NCBI RefSeq assembly: GCF_018320785.1
Contig: NC_054876.1
Location: 24,822,212-24,886,211 of the forward strand
Direction of reading: 5' to 3'
Length of the DNA stretch: 64,000 bases
Origin: Cheilinus undulatus
Taxonomy: Eukaryota; Chordata; Actinopteri; Labriformes; Labridae
The position numbers and the translations under genes were made by a program. Each line of letters begins with the position of its first letter. The first letter of the stretch is position 1. Under the pieces are notes generated by a model. It made no database searches, was not told the DNA's origin, and was given only the letters and a program-made list of their open reading frames with translations. Positions 22,501-37,500 of the stretch are shown one piece after another.

Positions 22501-25500
22501 CTACACCAGCAGCAGCCATTGCCATCATCTTCCAGTTCAAGACAACTAAACTAAACCCTGCCCATTGCTATGGCGCTCTCCTTCTCAAATGACACCGACT
22601 GGTCAGGACAGTTGTCAGTCTGTTTTCTTTGGCACCTCACTAAGGAAGGCCTAAACCAGATGCTGTGTTCAGTATTAGCAAATGTTTGCATGCTTGTATG
22701 CTAAGCTAATACTATAATCTTTGCCAACATAATACCTAGGAACATGAACAGGTCTAAATGTCCATAATTCCTGTTGAAATCCTTTCTTTCATTCAAATTC
22801 AATTACTCAGATTCAAGATTTTGTGGTTGTTATTTGCAATCCAACAAAAATAAATGAAGTCTGATGTTAACATGTAGAAAAAAGGACTCTTCCCAACAGT
22901 CACTTCTCAGCACCAGACCACTGAGCAACATCTTGGCAATCAGATTTGTTCAGTCTGATATTCCAACAATGCATGACTCCATGCATTCCTGTGGTAAGGT
23001 GGTAAGATAAATGACTTTGTTCTATATGAACTTTAAACCAATTCAAATCAGAATTTTAGGGCTATAGTAGAAAAAGCTACTGGGAGGATGTTGTCATGGT
23101 AAGGCTAAAACATCACAATCAGGTCAATCTGATGAACTTTGGATTTAAAAAAAACATTCTGTTTCAAGGCCCATTTTAAATGTCACATAGCCTCTTTAAA
23201 TATGCTCACACAGTTGCAAGAACCAAACTTACTGTGACAGAGTCTGAATTTGGGGTAAGGCCGTCAAGCTTGGTTGCAGCCATTGTCCCTGCCCCCGCTG
23301 TTAGACGATGCTTCGGTAGAGTTTTGTTTAACACATATGCAGCAGGATTGTGCTGCTTGATTCCCTGACAAAAAAAAGGAAAGGAAGAAAATTGTTAATC
23401 TAATGTCAGGTTTATTCAATATGTTAAAACAAAAGATAGTTTATGTTTTAGCTCTTTATACTGACCTTATGAATGATGCTGTGCTGTGGTGCCTGGCTGG
23501 GTGCTGATCCAGCAGCCTGACTCCCTGAGCTCTGCTCCTGCTGCTGAGGTGCTGTAGCGTTGGTTCCCTGCTCACGGTGCCAGTATACTCGGATGAAGCG
23601 GTTGTTAAGGACAGCTTCAGTGCTAGATATGGCCTGTCTTGCCTCTTCATTCTTTGTGTATTGGATCAACGCTGCCTCTGGGTCTCCACCAAACACCACC
23701 TTAATTGAGTGAAGAACATTAATGTTAAATTGGCATATACAGTGAAACTAATTTCCTGTTTAAATTCTGTATTTCAACAAAGGGCCATTTATTTTTGTGA
23801 GTGTATTTGTAGAAAATAAAGTTTTTTAAGAAACAGACAATAGATGAACATTCTTTCTTGTAGCATTCCCATCTAAGGCTGACATAGAAATCTGGCTTCC
23901 ACTTACATTAAACCTTCAAATGCTGCAAATCCTGCACTGTATGTCTAGCATGTAGTGCCAGTGTTTCCCACAGGACCAGAATCTATTTGTGGTGGTGGGT
24001 TGCAGGGGAGGGGGGTATATTTTTGCTATATCCTGAGTTTGACTTCCTCTTTTTCAAAGTTGAACAACTGCTCAATGCTGCAGATCCATCGCTGTTTCTC
24101 ATTATCCGTCTTAAAAGGCATCTAACTAGCCACTAACTCACCACGCTGCTCTGTTTACCTTCCTTTCCCCTGCTTCTCTCGCCACTGATTCAAAAACGCG
24201 CATATGCAGAGTTTTCTGGATGGGCGGAGGAGAAAAAGACAGCTCTCTGCTATGAGAGATGCATTCAGGGACAATGGGAGAAGAAAAACTCCAGCGAGAA
24301 ATGCACGCTGGCGGCTCAAAATTTCTGCATAATTTATACTGGGATATTCACGGTATAGTAATTTTAACGTCACGCTACATTCACAGAGCAAGGGCGAACA
24401 GGTAGCACCAAAACCTATTTGTGGCGGGCCTAATGCAAATATATGAATGTACGGGAAACGCCAAATGCATAAAAAACACCAAATAACTTTTGATAGACTT
24501 TTTGGGTTAATCAAAGTTCTGAGTTCAGTTCATCAATCTCTCAAAGTGAAAAAAGGTTGCCATACCTGGATATTAACAATAGTTCCAAACTTGCTGAAGT
24601 GCTCATTAAGCTTGGTGATGTTGTTGAGTTCCCGTGGGATCTTGCGCACCTCCAACTTAGTGTTCACATAGTGATACCTCTTAGGAAAGGCGCTCTTATG
24701 TTGGTTGTTAAAGCCTGGCCTAAAACAAGAAGAATATTGTGATGTTTACTATGACATGTTAAAGAAAATTATTGTTAAAGCAAATGATGATTCATATTTT
24801 GGACATTATAAACTACTTCTAAATGTCAAAAAAGTGTTTTTGCTTTGAAAATGTGCAAAAAGACATTTTTTTGTCATAGCATGTAAGAACACATTACTGT
24901 GAAAGTTTTTAAAGCACTCTCTCTTTCTAACTTGAACATCTTATTTCTAAAGAAAAACTTTTTTAAATGTGTGTGTCTTTGAGTGCTTACTTCTCCATCC
25001 AGGGTTTTTTAGCTGCAGGTCCCTCAGCTGTACTGGGTCCCATGGTTCGCTTCCTGCTGTCCTGCTCTGTGTTGAAGCGGGGCATGTTACTTCCAGGAAT
25101 GCTTGCTGCAGCAGCAGGCTCAGTCTGGATCACAATGTTGGCAGCTTGAAGATGCACACAGAGCTAAAATAAACACTGGGAACATTTTTTACAACCAACA
25201 GGATTAAGTGGGAACAGTGTTTGTGTTTTACCTCTGGAGCCTTGTCCTTCACTGGATGTGAGGCCGATGAGGTTTGAACGCTGAGTCTGCACCCGTGGGA
25301 TGAACTGGCGATACGGGTTTCGACCAGCTGTAGTCAGGCCTGGAGATTCTGGATTATATCCCTCTGGATCGTAGTTATCTTAAAACATAGATATAAAACA
25401 CATGCACATAAATGTTGGCTTGTTCAGAGAAAATATCAAGAATTTTGACTGTTAATCAGTCTTGTGAACAAGCTCACATATTGTCAGACAATTGACACTA

Positions 25501-28500
25501 AAGAAATGGAAGGGAAACCAAAAGTTCAGTATTAATAAAGAGGACATGTTAGGGGGTCACTGACTTCTGTATCACAAAAGAATTTCATGGAGACTACGTC
25601 ATTTAAATAAATGACAGCAACCTGTGACGTTTTTTTACAACTCAGGCTAGCAGTAATATTTGGTAATTCATAATCCTGTAATTAAAACAAAGCAATACAA
25701 TTGACAATAACACACATACATAACACATAACACACACATAAATAAATATGACAGAATTAAAATTTGCATTTACAAGTGTATAAATAAAGTAAAGAAACAT
25801 GAAAACAAATTAACTAATGAAAAAAAAAGCTTAACACCATGAAAAAATCCTGATATGTTCCCTGAGCCACAGTTTATTCCAATACAGAGGCAAAATTGAA
25901 GCTTTGTGGCAGTTTTGCTTTTTTTTTTTTTTTTTAAGTAATCTGGGTTGAATCAGGGACAAAAAGCTGAGTTTGTAATTAACTGAAAAATAGAGAGCAC
26001 TCCATTTAAAACAAACTTAGCTTTTACTGTAGAAATGTGTAATTATTTAAAGCTGGATTATGGGAAAAGCACTCAGCACAATAAAATGGAGCAGAGTTTA
26101 TGTTAATTGCTTTCAGTTTTGTCTCTTAGGTTAATGAACAGTGCAACCCTCTGGTTAACAGCTGTTACTGCATCCTGAAGAATAAACAACGCAAGCACAA
26201 TATCATCACACACAAACCGAATTTGAAAGAAAAGAGATACATGGGGTACTTTTAATCCATAAAATCAACTTGACTTCCTCCAGTCAAGTCATTATACTCC
26301 TATCCAAAGTTTTGAACACTTTAAATTATGAACAAATTAGGAAATAGGAAAAAAAAAAAAACACACTGAGTAAAAATGTAAGAAAGAGTGTGAGCATTTC
26401 TGCCTCCAAACACAGTCCAAATCTGAGTAGGAAAAGCATCGCTGCTTACATTCAGACTGGACATATTGGGGACGAAGAGACACAGATGAGGACGAGGAAG
26501 GAGGAGGAGGAGGTGGAGGAGGAGGAGGAGGAGGAAGAGTAGGCGGCAGCCCCACCCCAGGTGGTCCAATAGGAGGAGAGGAAGTAATTGCAGATTGGTG
26601 GTTGGGGGTGTCAATCCCACTGGTTGCTATCAGTGGGGGTCCTAAGGGAGACAAAAGCTCAAGCTGATGTCTCAGGTATTGCAGGTATGACAAAAACTAC
26701 TTAAATTGAAATCACTTCACACAGATAGTTTCAACATGACAGCAGCTCTAAGTAACAGTAATGTAATTCTTTATATTTAAATCTTCACATTTAGTTTGAT
26801 TATATCATGGCTAATAAAATCAAAATATGTCCTGGGTGTGGTTTAAAGAAAAAGGATCAAATTGACAGCAGAGGCATCATTTACACATTGAATTGATGTT
26901 TGGATCAGCCACACTTTAATTGCATTGTTTTCACCACCATCAGCTTTTGTTCATGCATGCTTTTATTTTTTCATGCTTTTGTTCATGTTCATGCAGTGAA
27001 GTATCAGTTTCCAACTTCATCCATCAAGAGCAAAACAAGGAGGTTAGTAGTGTTATTAATAGGAAAGGGAATTTGTATAGAATTAAGGAATTCAATGAAA
27101 ACCATCATAGAGAATCAAATAACAGTTCCTTTCAGCAGAATAAACAAAACCTTATAAAGTATCATCCTTTTTCTCAGGTCAAAACTGATGTCTGATACAT
27201 AACTGAGCTTACACAGGAACCTAAAAAAAGACCATTAAGATGTTGGAAAAACTTTGTAAACTTGAGAAATTCTCCATACTTTTCTTCCTCCCTTTAAATT
27301 CAACAACAATGCCCATGATTTTTGATTTACTTAAAGATTTAAAAGTACCCTGCTCAGTCACCGTGGAACTGTTAGGCAGAAGGGCATAAAAGATGCAAAC
27401 ATGTCTAATACAACTATTTTTCTTCCTCTATAAATGCAGACGAATGTTAACTGTACAGTTGTCAACATTCTTGCTTAAATCGTAATACTTTTTAATTAAT
27501 TCATAAAAACTATATATTTCCTGTTTTTAAACATCTACACTGATAATCGCTGGAGCTAGAAAATTATGTTTTGGGGTTGTTTGTCCGTACATATGACAGG
27601 GATATTCTTCTGAACGCTAAATCTAAAAAAATGTTTCGAGAGGATTTCATCAACTGCATAAACATCCACTCTGACTTAAAGATAAACTGACTCCAAATGC
27701 TTCAACTATTAATACTAATCTTACATCTCTTATCATTACTATAAATGTTAAAGCGAATATAAGTACATTTTTTACCTGTATCAATCCTCTTCATTTTCTC
27801 ATCATCTTAATTGCTGAAGCTAATATTACATTGATCAGTTTATTATCATTTATGTCTGTTACTGTAAAACATGCATATACAGCGGTGCTGGGCCAAAACC
27901 TTGTATCCTCATCCTGATCACCATTTACATCTTTGAGTGGGTTTTAACACATTTTCAAAGCAATAAAATGTCAAAACGATGCAGACCATGACCATTTGAA
28001 GTTAAATTATTTGAAAAATGTGTGCGTGTATTTCATTCCCTGAAAAGTGGGAATTTTGGAGATATGAGGTTTTGGCCCGACGCCAGTGTATTGTAACCCT
28101 AACTGTAGCCATGTAGATGAAAAAAAGACAAAGATAAATTTATGACCAGGGCAACCATAACCATGTGTGTAGATACAAGTATGTACTAGTGCATCTCAAA
28201 AAATTAGAATATCATGAAAAAGTTCAATATTTTTGTCACTCTTTTCTGAAAGTGAAAACCATGTATTATATAGACTCATTACACATAGAGTGAAGTATTT
28301 CAAGACTTTATTTCTTGAAATGTTGATGATTCTGGCTTACAGATAAGAAAACCCAAAATTCAGTGTCTCAAAAAATTTGAATAATGTGAAAAAGGTCAAT
28401 ATTGGAAAGTCATGGTGTCACACCTTAATCAGCTAATTAACTCAAAACACCCCCAAAGCTTTCCTGAGCTTTTAAATGGTCTCTCAGTCTGGGTCAGAAG

Positions 28501-31500
28501 GCTACACAATCATGGGGAAGACTGCAGACTTGACAGATGTCCAGAAGAAAGTCACTGACACCCTCCACAAGGAGGGTAAGGTCAAAGGTCATTGCTAAAG
28601 AAGCTGGTTGTTCACAGAGTGCTGTATCCAAGCATATTCATAGAAAGTTGAGTGGAAGGAAAAAGTGTGGTAGAAAAAGGTGCACCAGCTTAAGGGATAA
28701 CCGCAGCCTTGAGAGGATTGTCAAGCAAAATCCATTCAAGAATTTGGGGAAGCTTTACAAGGAGTGGACTGAGGCTGGAGTCAGCGCATCAAGAGCCACT
28801 ACGCACAGACCAATCCTAGACATGGACTACAAATGTCCCATTCCTCATGTCAATCCACTCCTGAACCAGAGACAACATCAGAAGCGCCTTACCTGGGCTG
28901 TCGAGAAAACTGGACTGTTGCTCAGTGGTCCAAAGTCCTCTTTTCAGATGAAAGTAAATTTTGCATATAATTTGGAAATCAAGGTCCCAGAGTCTGGCGG
29001 AAGAGTGGAGAGGCACAGAATCCACGTTGCGTGAAGTCAAGTGTGAAGTTTCCAGAGTCAGTGATGATTTGGGCTGCCATTGCATCTGCTGGTGTTGGTC
29101 CACTGTGTTTTCTGAAGTCCACAGTCAACACAGCCATCTATCAGAACCAAAAGCTGGTTCAATGACCATGGTGTTACTGTGCTTGATTGGCCAGCAAACT
29201 GGACTGACCTGAACCCCATAGAGAATCTATGGGGTGTTGTCAAGAGGAAGATGAGAGACACCAGACCCAACAATGCAGATGACCTGAAGGCTGCTATCAA
29301 AGCAACATGGGCTTCTATTACACCTGAGCAGTGCCACAGGCTGATCGCCTCCATGCCATGCCGCATTGATGCAGTAGTTCATGCAAAAGAAGGCCCAACC
29401 AAGTATTGAAGGCATAGAAATAAACATACTTTTCAGAAGCCTGACATTTCTGTTGAAAATATCCTTTTTTAAATTGATCTTATGTAATATTCTAATTTTT
29501 TGAGACACTGAATTTTGTTTTTTCTTATCTGTAAGCCATCACCCTCAACATTTCAAGGAATAACGGCTTGAAATACTTCACTCTGTGTGTAATGAGATAA
29601 TATATGGGTTTTACTTTCATAAACAAGTGACAAAAAATATCGAACTTTTTCATAATATTCTAATTTTTTGAGATGCACCTGTATGTCCATGCTGCACCAA
29701 TCTGCCTGGCATTGCACGTTATATTTTCTTTCTGTTTTGTGTAATGCATGCTTACATTTTGGTATGTACATGCAGGGCACCAGCTTGATTTATAAACTAT
29801 AGCTGTAATATGTATTTTTGACAACTGTTTCATCTATATGGGTGATTTTATTGTTGTATGTATGTTGTGGGGCATACACATGTAAGTTTGTCTTTTCTGT
29901 ACCATTTTCTCGTTGTCTTGGTCCGCTACAGGTGGCAGGAAAGGGCAGTGTGAACTAGAAGGTTTTATTTACCTATTTTACATCTGTTATAATAACTATA
30001 AGCCCCCTCTTTTATCTAACTTGTTACATAAACTACTCCTTGCACTTAAAATAGCACTTTAGAACATGTACTTTTATCAGTTTACATTAATCTTGTCATT
30101 ATGTGTAAGTTTTGTTGTTCTGTCTCTTTATATGCTACCTGCCCAGGGACTACAGATGTAATTCAGCAGTTTTGCTAACTCCGGCATGTTTACGTTTGTC
30201 TTCTGGGCTTATGTTCATTTATATGCTCTATCCCCTTTAAATAAATAAATGTATCTTATTCACTGATGTTTTCCTGTTTATTTGTCTCTCACCATCTCTC
30301 TTCCTGCATCTCCCTCTATCCACTCACACCAAGCCCAGCTTTGGCAGATGGACGATTAATCCAACTCTGGTTATGCTTTAGGTTTCCTCTTCCTGAAAGA
30401 AGTCCATTGTAATATGGCTAAATGTTGCTAAGGCGGCGTTCATGGTTATTGATATAGAAATATTAATTACTAAGACTGATGGGGAAAAAGTCCTGTTAAG
30501 TGCTTTGAGAGGAAAATACATAGCTTAAATACTAATAACTGCCTTAAGATGTGCTCTAAAATTTGTAGTCTGCCTCAGAAGTTGCGATCAGGCGAACATT
30601 TTTGACTCACCAGTCATGGGGAAGACCCCTGGTGGTGGAGGCTGACCATAGGGTGGCATTGAAGGCATCCTGAGGGGAGGGGGTGGCTCAGTGATTGGGG
30701 GCATCGGCAGGCCAGCTGGAGGCATCACAGGCGGGGGTGGGAAGGGAATCATGTTTGGTAGATTGACATCGTCAACAATAAGAGGGTCGTTGCCATGGTC
30801 GAATGGACAGAGGTCTCCACGAACACAAAATCCCTTTTCTGTGTGAGAAAGAGAAACAGAGGTTAAAAAAAATTCAACTATCATTGAGATAATTACTTAT
30901 TTTAGAACTTTAGGATATCTTAATCAGACTTTCCCTCGGTGAAAGATCTACAAATTAAGGATGCAGGATATTATCAACATCAGTATTGGCAGATATGAAT
31001 TTTTTTCTTTGCAACTGATATTTTGGCCATAAAAATCTGCCTCTTTCTTTTTCTTTATTCATCATCATCCCTTACACTTGAAATTGTGTTTTAAGGACTG
31101 AGTTCTTTGGTTTGAGCTACATTTAAATATTGGTATGGATAACAGTATCTGCTAAAATTAATTTGTAAATAAGTGCAAGTACCCAATATCATGCATCCCT
31201 ACTACTAACCTGAGAGGAAGCTAGAAAGTCTTGAAAATTACTTTTGGAAAAAAAGAACAAATGACTTCATTGTGAGAATAAACAAACAAGAAAACAGATC
31301 AGCCAAGTTCAAAGCAGCTAAGGTCTACCGAGTATGCATTTACCCTGAAGTCTCATTAAAGAACAGACTCCCTGATGGCTGTGTTTAAGCACTGTGACAG
31401 ATAGCAGTGTGCTTTAGGGATTGTGGGTAAATTTAAACCCTCCTGTTCCTCTGGAGAGGAGAAGGGCTGCTAAACAGTGGTCATTAGTAAAGAGACTGAA

Positions 31501-34500
31501 CAAGGCCACCAATGACCCTCATGGGGAGATAATGGGACAATTTACAGAATACAGGGCAGAATTTATAGAGATGTTATAATACATATACCACATACAATAT
31601 AAAAATAGTATACAGAAGAAGAACACAGCAGATAAAAAAGAAAACAAGTAAAAAAACAATAAAGAAAAGATTTGCGTTGTTCCTACCATCGTAATCCCTG
31701 CACCGCTGTTTGAGTGAAGCTCCCTTGTTGGCGAATGGCTTCCCGACACCATCTTGCCTCTGGGTACCATAGTAGCCTGACCAGCTGTCTGTGGTGCTAT
31801 CAGGCAGATGAGCCAGCGTTGCCACAGTAGCGCCTCCTGAAACTCCTACGGATGAGGAGGAAGAGAATGGGTGCGGAGGGGTGGGCAGAGGGAGAAGAGG
31901 AGATGGATGCTGCTGCTCGGAGCCTGACGTTGAAGAGTTGTAGCAGTCAGTGTCCTTCCGTTCTGACTCAAACTTTGACTTGAAGTCTGTAAAATACAAA
32001 TAGATTAAGATATTAATAATTTTTAAAGGACAGAAATAAGGATGACGATAGGTTTTCTGAGGCTGTTTCCTCCCTGTACCAGACACTATGAATTTAGATT
32101 AACCTTGCAGGTAATAAGGCCAGCTCCAGCCTCTGTTGTCGATTCCCCAATGATATGACTGCAAAGTCGTCCACATTGTTCCTTATCATGAAAAACTATC
32201 TTCCAACAATCCCAGATAATTAGTAATCAGGGCTACATTAAAAACTACAGTCTGAAGCACAGTCAGGCTGTTGCCAGCAGGTCATCTAGATCACTAATGC
32301 TCAGTTCAACTGTGCTGAGAGGTGCTCCAGGAACTCCCCTGTGCTACTGTTGTCAGTGGTTGTGCGGTGTGAGGGAAGGTGGGGTGGGGAAAACTTTCTC
32401 ACCTCTGCCTCCTCTGTGCTCCCTGTCCCTGCTCTTTCCTCTACTGCCACTCCTGCTGCGGCTGCGGCTACGGCTTCGGCTGTAACTCCTCCCGCGGGGG
32501 CTCCCCCTGCGTCGCTCATGGCGCTCCCGTTCCCGGTGGGAGTCACTGCCGCTTTTCCCGTGCCGATCAAAGTCACGACGCTTACGCTCCTCTCGCCTCC
32601 TGTCATCTCTGCTCCTGTTTGGTTTGATAGGAGGGGAACATATTTGAATATGAGTCCTAATGCGCATTTGTAGAGCAAAAGTCTGACAAACATATTTTAA
32701 AATATGGTGGAATCACATAATGATGATTTAAAAAAGATAAGTTGTGAGGATACCTTTTCTATCCATCTAAACTAGTGTGCCTCAGTCTGTACTAAAACAA
32801 CAACTAATACTTTCACATTTTACAGTTGTTTAAGGTATCAACCTTAACCCTTTTCTTTCCGTTAGTTCAAAGTATTTTCACATTTTTCTGCCGCCTAAAA
32901 TATGTTGCACTAAAAATAGCGTTCTGAACCATAGTACAGCAGTGATTTTATTTTCCTGTTTGTTATTGACTGTGTGTGTTACGGGCAAGGGACTGGCTGC
33001 TGGACACCAGGGCATCAGCTTACAAGCAGGACTCGTGGGATCTCAACTACTCATGCAAATATATCCAAATGTTAACATCTTTGCACAACTAGCAATGCAA
33101 ATGATGAGTTATTATCAGCACTAAGAAGCTGCAGCCCTGTGGCTAAAATACCAGCAAAGGTAAGAATAAAGCCAGAGAATTATCAGCATGATGACTGACA
33201 TGAAAAAATGGATCTTTGAAGCTAAAGCCATACCTGGACTCATTGAAGTCAGAGCGGTTTCTTAGAGGACTTCTCCTCCGCCTGTTTTCTCTCTCCTCCT
33301 CTGGAGTTTCAGTCTTATGGGGAAAACAAAATACTTTAATAAAGTGAATCCCTACTTTAAGAAAAGTTGAGAAATATACACTTGCTTTTAGAATTTTTGA
33401 AACATGACTTGAAAGAAGATGCAGAATGATATTAGCACATGTTTCAGAAATGCTCAGACAATTCTTAACCTTATACATTGACAAGATCAAGTGGTGGGTG
33501 GAAGCTTTTTAATATACAGCAAACAAGTAAGAGTCTCAATAGATGTAATGTTTCTTACCTCCACAACATCAAGTTTGACTACAGGGGGTTTCACCTCCTC
33601 TTTAGGAGCCTCTTTTACAGTTGGATTTCCCAGGTAGTTCTTGGTTGTCAGACATTCAAAAAGTTTATCAACAAATCCTACAGTCTCTGTAAAGGAAAAA
33701 AAATATCATTGTGAAATGAGCAGTTTTGTCTGCTTCATATCAAAAATTCATGTAGCTTTCAGTCAGAACATCCATTAATGTTCTCAATGAATAATAACCA
33801 AAGTCTGTAAAACTTCAAAAATTCAAACGTCATTGTCAAATAGTAGTGTACCAGCTCATAATCTGCTTTCATTTCAGCCAAATGAATCCTTGAGTTCACT
33901 ATGCAAAAAAAGACACATACCAAGATTACTTATAGTGCCCCAATCTTGTAAGTTCCAGAAAGGAAAACTGTAATTTCTTTGTCCAGCCAAAGCTCGAGCC
34001 ACCATCTCTGCCTCTGTATGCCCAAATTATAAAGTTGCGGCATTTGATAACATTTCATACCTGATGTGAACAGGTTTACATGTAATAGTTTAGTTTAAAT
34101 AATGAAATTTCATGAATATTTTAATACAAGAAGAACAAGCAACAACATATCACACTTCGTATTTAGAATTATGTTGCTACAATTGAGATTACAACATAAA
34201 TGTTGGGAAAAAGGAGTTTGAATGTAAAGTGCTAATTCTCTGTCTCTTAATTTAAAGAGGAAAGGTATTTTAACCACATATGGAAACACCACAGAGAGGA
34301 AATAGGTAAAACAAAGCATAAAAATGCAACATTACACAAAGAACAGAGCAAGGAAATGATGGCAACTATTTAATGTCAAAGAAAAATGAATTTTATTACA
34401 CAATCTAATAATGTAATTTAAGAATAATCTCTTGTTCCCTTAAAAATCCAGAGACTGTAAAGTTCTGTTTACATTTGGACTGAAAAATACAAAACAACTC

Positions 34501-37500
34501 ATCAAGTCAATGTTAGGGAGAGTAGAGAAAAGAAGTAAAAGTAAAGAAAGTTAGCTGAAGAAAAAATGTAAAAAGAGTAGGGGGTAGTAGACAAACAGAA
34601 TGAGAGAACAAGAGAGAGAGATTTTCTTTTCAAATTGCATTTCTACTTTATTTTTTTTTTTAACCATAATGTAAAGTTAATACTTTATTCTATGCTATTT
34701 ATTATTATCATTATAATGTCTGCATTGCTTTGGTGATGAAACTAAATATTTCCATGCCAATAAAGCCATCTTAACTGAACTGAATTGAATTGAAAAGAGA
34801 GAGAGGGATGGGTTACTCTTAATAATGATGCCCTCTGCTGGCCATTTTGGAGAACAGCAAGTAGCAGATGAAGAAAATGTAAAGCTGATTACATAACCTA
34901 CATAACATAACAACCATGGTCAATTTCCTTCTTTTTTCTGCATTCTCAGCACATTTAGCACTGATTCTCCACTAACATGATGAAGTATATCTATATGTAC
35001 ATCTTTGGTATGTTTTTGGACAGCTTCTTCTTGCTAAAACTTGAAATCTAGAGTTAATCAGTCAGGCAGTTACTTAAAGGTGAAAGCTAAAATCTCTGAT
35101 CAGGTTTCTGGTGATTGCAAAATCAAAACTGCTTGTGAGATCCATGAAATGAGCAACTGTACTGGAAGAAAAGCTTCTGCACAACCTTCTACATCGGAAG
35201 GACACATGATTGCAAACAAAACATCATGACAAGCTCTCTACCACTAACTAAGAAGGTTTGGCATGAGCTCATACCTTTTTGTAGGAAGACATCAAGCTGA
35301 TCAGCACAGAGAGCTTTCAGCTCTTTCTCTGGTTTGTCCTTCTTCACAAGAGCCACCACATAGTTGGCTAGTGCAGAGGGGTCAGCATCACATCTGCAGG
35401 TTAGGATAAATGTAGGTTTAGGACTTCAAGAGTCATCATTAGCCAAAAAGTACAAAATAATATGGCAAAAAAACATTCAAGGGTTAAAAATAAAAATGGA
35501 TACAGCACAAAACCAAATGCAATATACAGCAAAAGCCAGAAAAATGTACCAACTATGCACATATATAGAAATTTCAAACCAAACCAGAAGCAAGACGGTA
35601 ATGAGTAAGATCCCTAACAAAACCAACAGGGTAGAGCAGTTGTAAAAAACACTGAAGGAAGCTCCATATACTAGCACTATACATTCAATACTTGTGCCAA
35701 CAGATTAGTCTAAATGTGCTTTCAGCCAGCCGATGAAGACAATCACACAAAAGAAAGCACCGTGGCAACACTGAGCTTATAAATATTATATATCTAATAT
35801 TATGTTATTATTTAAAGTTTACTTTAAGTACTGAGTAGCTACTTAGGAGTTGTGCAGTAAAATATGATCTTTCCTTTTTGGCAAGAACACCAAGAGAATA
35901 GATATTCCAACCAGGTTGTTGATGTAAAGTCACACCTCTAAAATGAAGTACAATACACAGTTAAATTGACTTTGTTAATTAAACTTTCATAGAGTTAAAT
36001 TTCACACTTCAAAATACTGGTCCACACTATACATAGTTTTACTACACCTTGAGAGCGTTATATATTTTACATTATGACAGAGCTGCAGTTAGTTACTATT
36101 GAAAATCTGTAGCAAGGTGGGTCTCCTCTGGCAAGAACAAAGCAGAGGATCAACCTCATAGCAATGCATACTGATGAAGAATATGCATTATGCATCCTTT
36201 AGGAACACCTAAAGTCACAGGCATGAACTAACTCAGTGGATAACATCCTGCATGGTGCAAATAGGTCCCACAACAAAACAACAACAATCCACCGGAAACA
36301 TGAGCAAATGAACCCCAACAGGGATCACTGTACAACAGTCAACCTCCAAACTCAACTAAACACATACAACACTCTGCCCAAGGGCATGACGGGAATTTTG
36401 CTCACACATCCTCTGAGATTTGAAATTGTAGTGGGTCTAGTTTAGATCAGCTGGCTCTTTACAGAGCTGAACTAACACTAGTGAATAAACAATGTCAGAT
36501 AACTCCAAAAGGTGCAGTAAAAGTACAATTACTCTGGTTTAAACTGACTTAAGTAGAAGTAAAAGTAATAATTTCAAAATGTAATTAAAAAAAGTATAAG
36601 TACCCTAAAATTACTACTCCATTACATCGATCTGAGTAAATGCAATTACTTTCTTTACAGCCCTACAAATGAGAAATTGGGGTTGTGATAAAAAAGAGGA
36701 AAACTGTAAATCTATCCTTTTTGTATAGCCAACAAAGCCATTCAGTTGAGTTCAGATTCGTGTGAAATAAGTGTGTGTTCTCTGGAGCAGCTCTACCATG
36801 TGCATGGCCATAAGTGTGAGACAGTGAGTAACTGAACAACCTCACCTAAACAGAGAGTCTGTGTTAACTCAGGCCACATTTTAACAACTCATTCTTCACA
36901 CACTTAGAGATAAAATCTATACACGTGTTAATAACCATTCTTTCACATGTAACTACAAATCAATTAACCTATTTTTGGAACAAAAGGAGAAAGCGGAGGG
37001 AAGGGTAAAAAGGATGTTACTATGGTAATTTGATATGTAAACGATTTCATCTGTATGTCAAACATTACTCCTGCTAACTACAGCTACGCTGGACAAAGTG
37101 CAGCCTATTTATCATTTGTTTAAATCACATATTGCAGCTTGCAAGTTGGCTATCTGTTGCAGCGAGATGACTGCTACAAAGCTGTGATAAAGTGGCATTA
37201 CCGTGTGTCCACTACGTTCCAAACTGTACTAAAATAAAAGTGCAACAGGCAGGGGACTTAGTTCATGATCTTCATTTCATTAGCATTGGTGGGACGAAGA
37301 TCCCACGATCTCATTATGTTGTGAAAAGTCAGCTAGCGGCAGTGTGGTTTGCTAACTCGTGCAAGAATATCCCATCAGATTCTAGCAAGCCCCTCATTGA
37401 TGCCAAGCTGAACACACTGGCTAGCAGGCTAATATAGCTACGTAGCATGCAAGCTAAATGTCATTTCAATTCAATACTCACATTGGCTCCAGGAGTTTTG

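Noticed and set aside
25145-25165. Alternative TTTAG acceptor for RBM27 exon 10
   Set aside because: Adds 19 nt and shifts the frame; the CTTCAAG acceptor gives the conserved AANIVIQTE in phase.
28537-29034. 165-codon frame as a host gene
   Set aside because: It lies between Tc1 terminal repeats and is a frame-shifted transposase.
32297-32673. Plus-strand Ala/Pro-rich frame (110 codons) over RBM27 exon 5
   Set aside because: Antisense to the Arg/Ser-rich exon; composition artefact.
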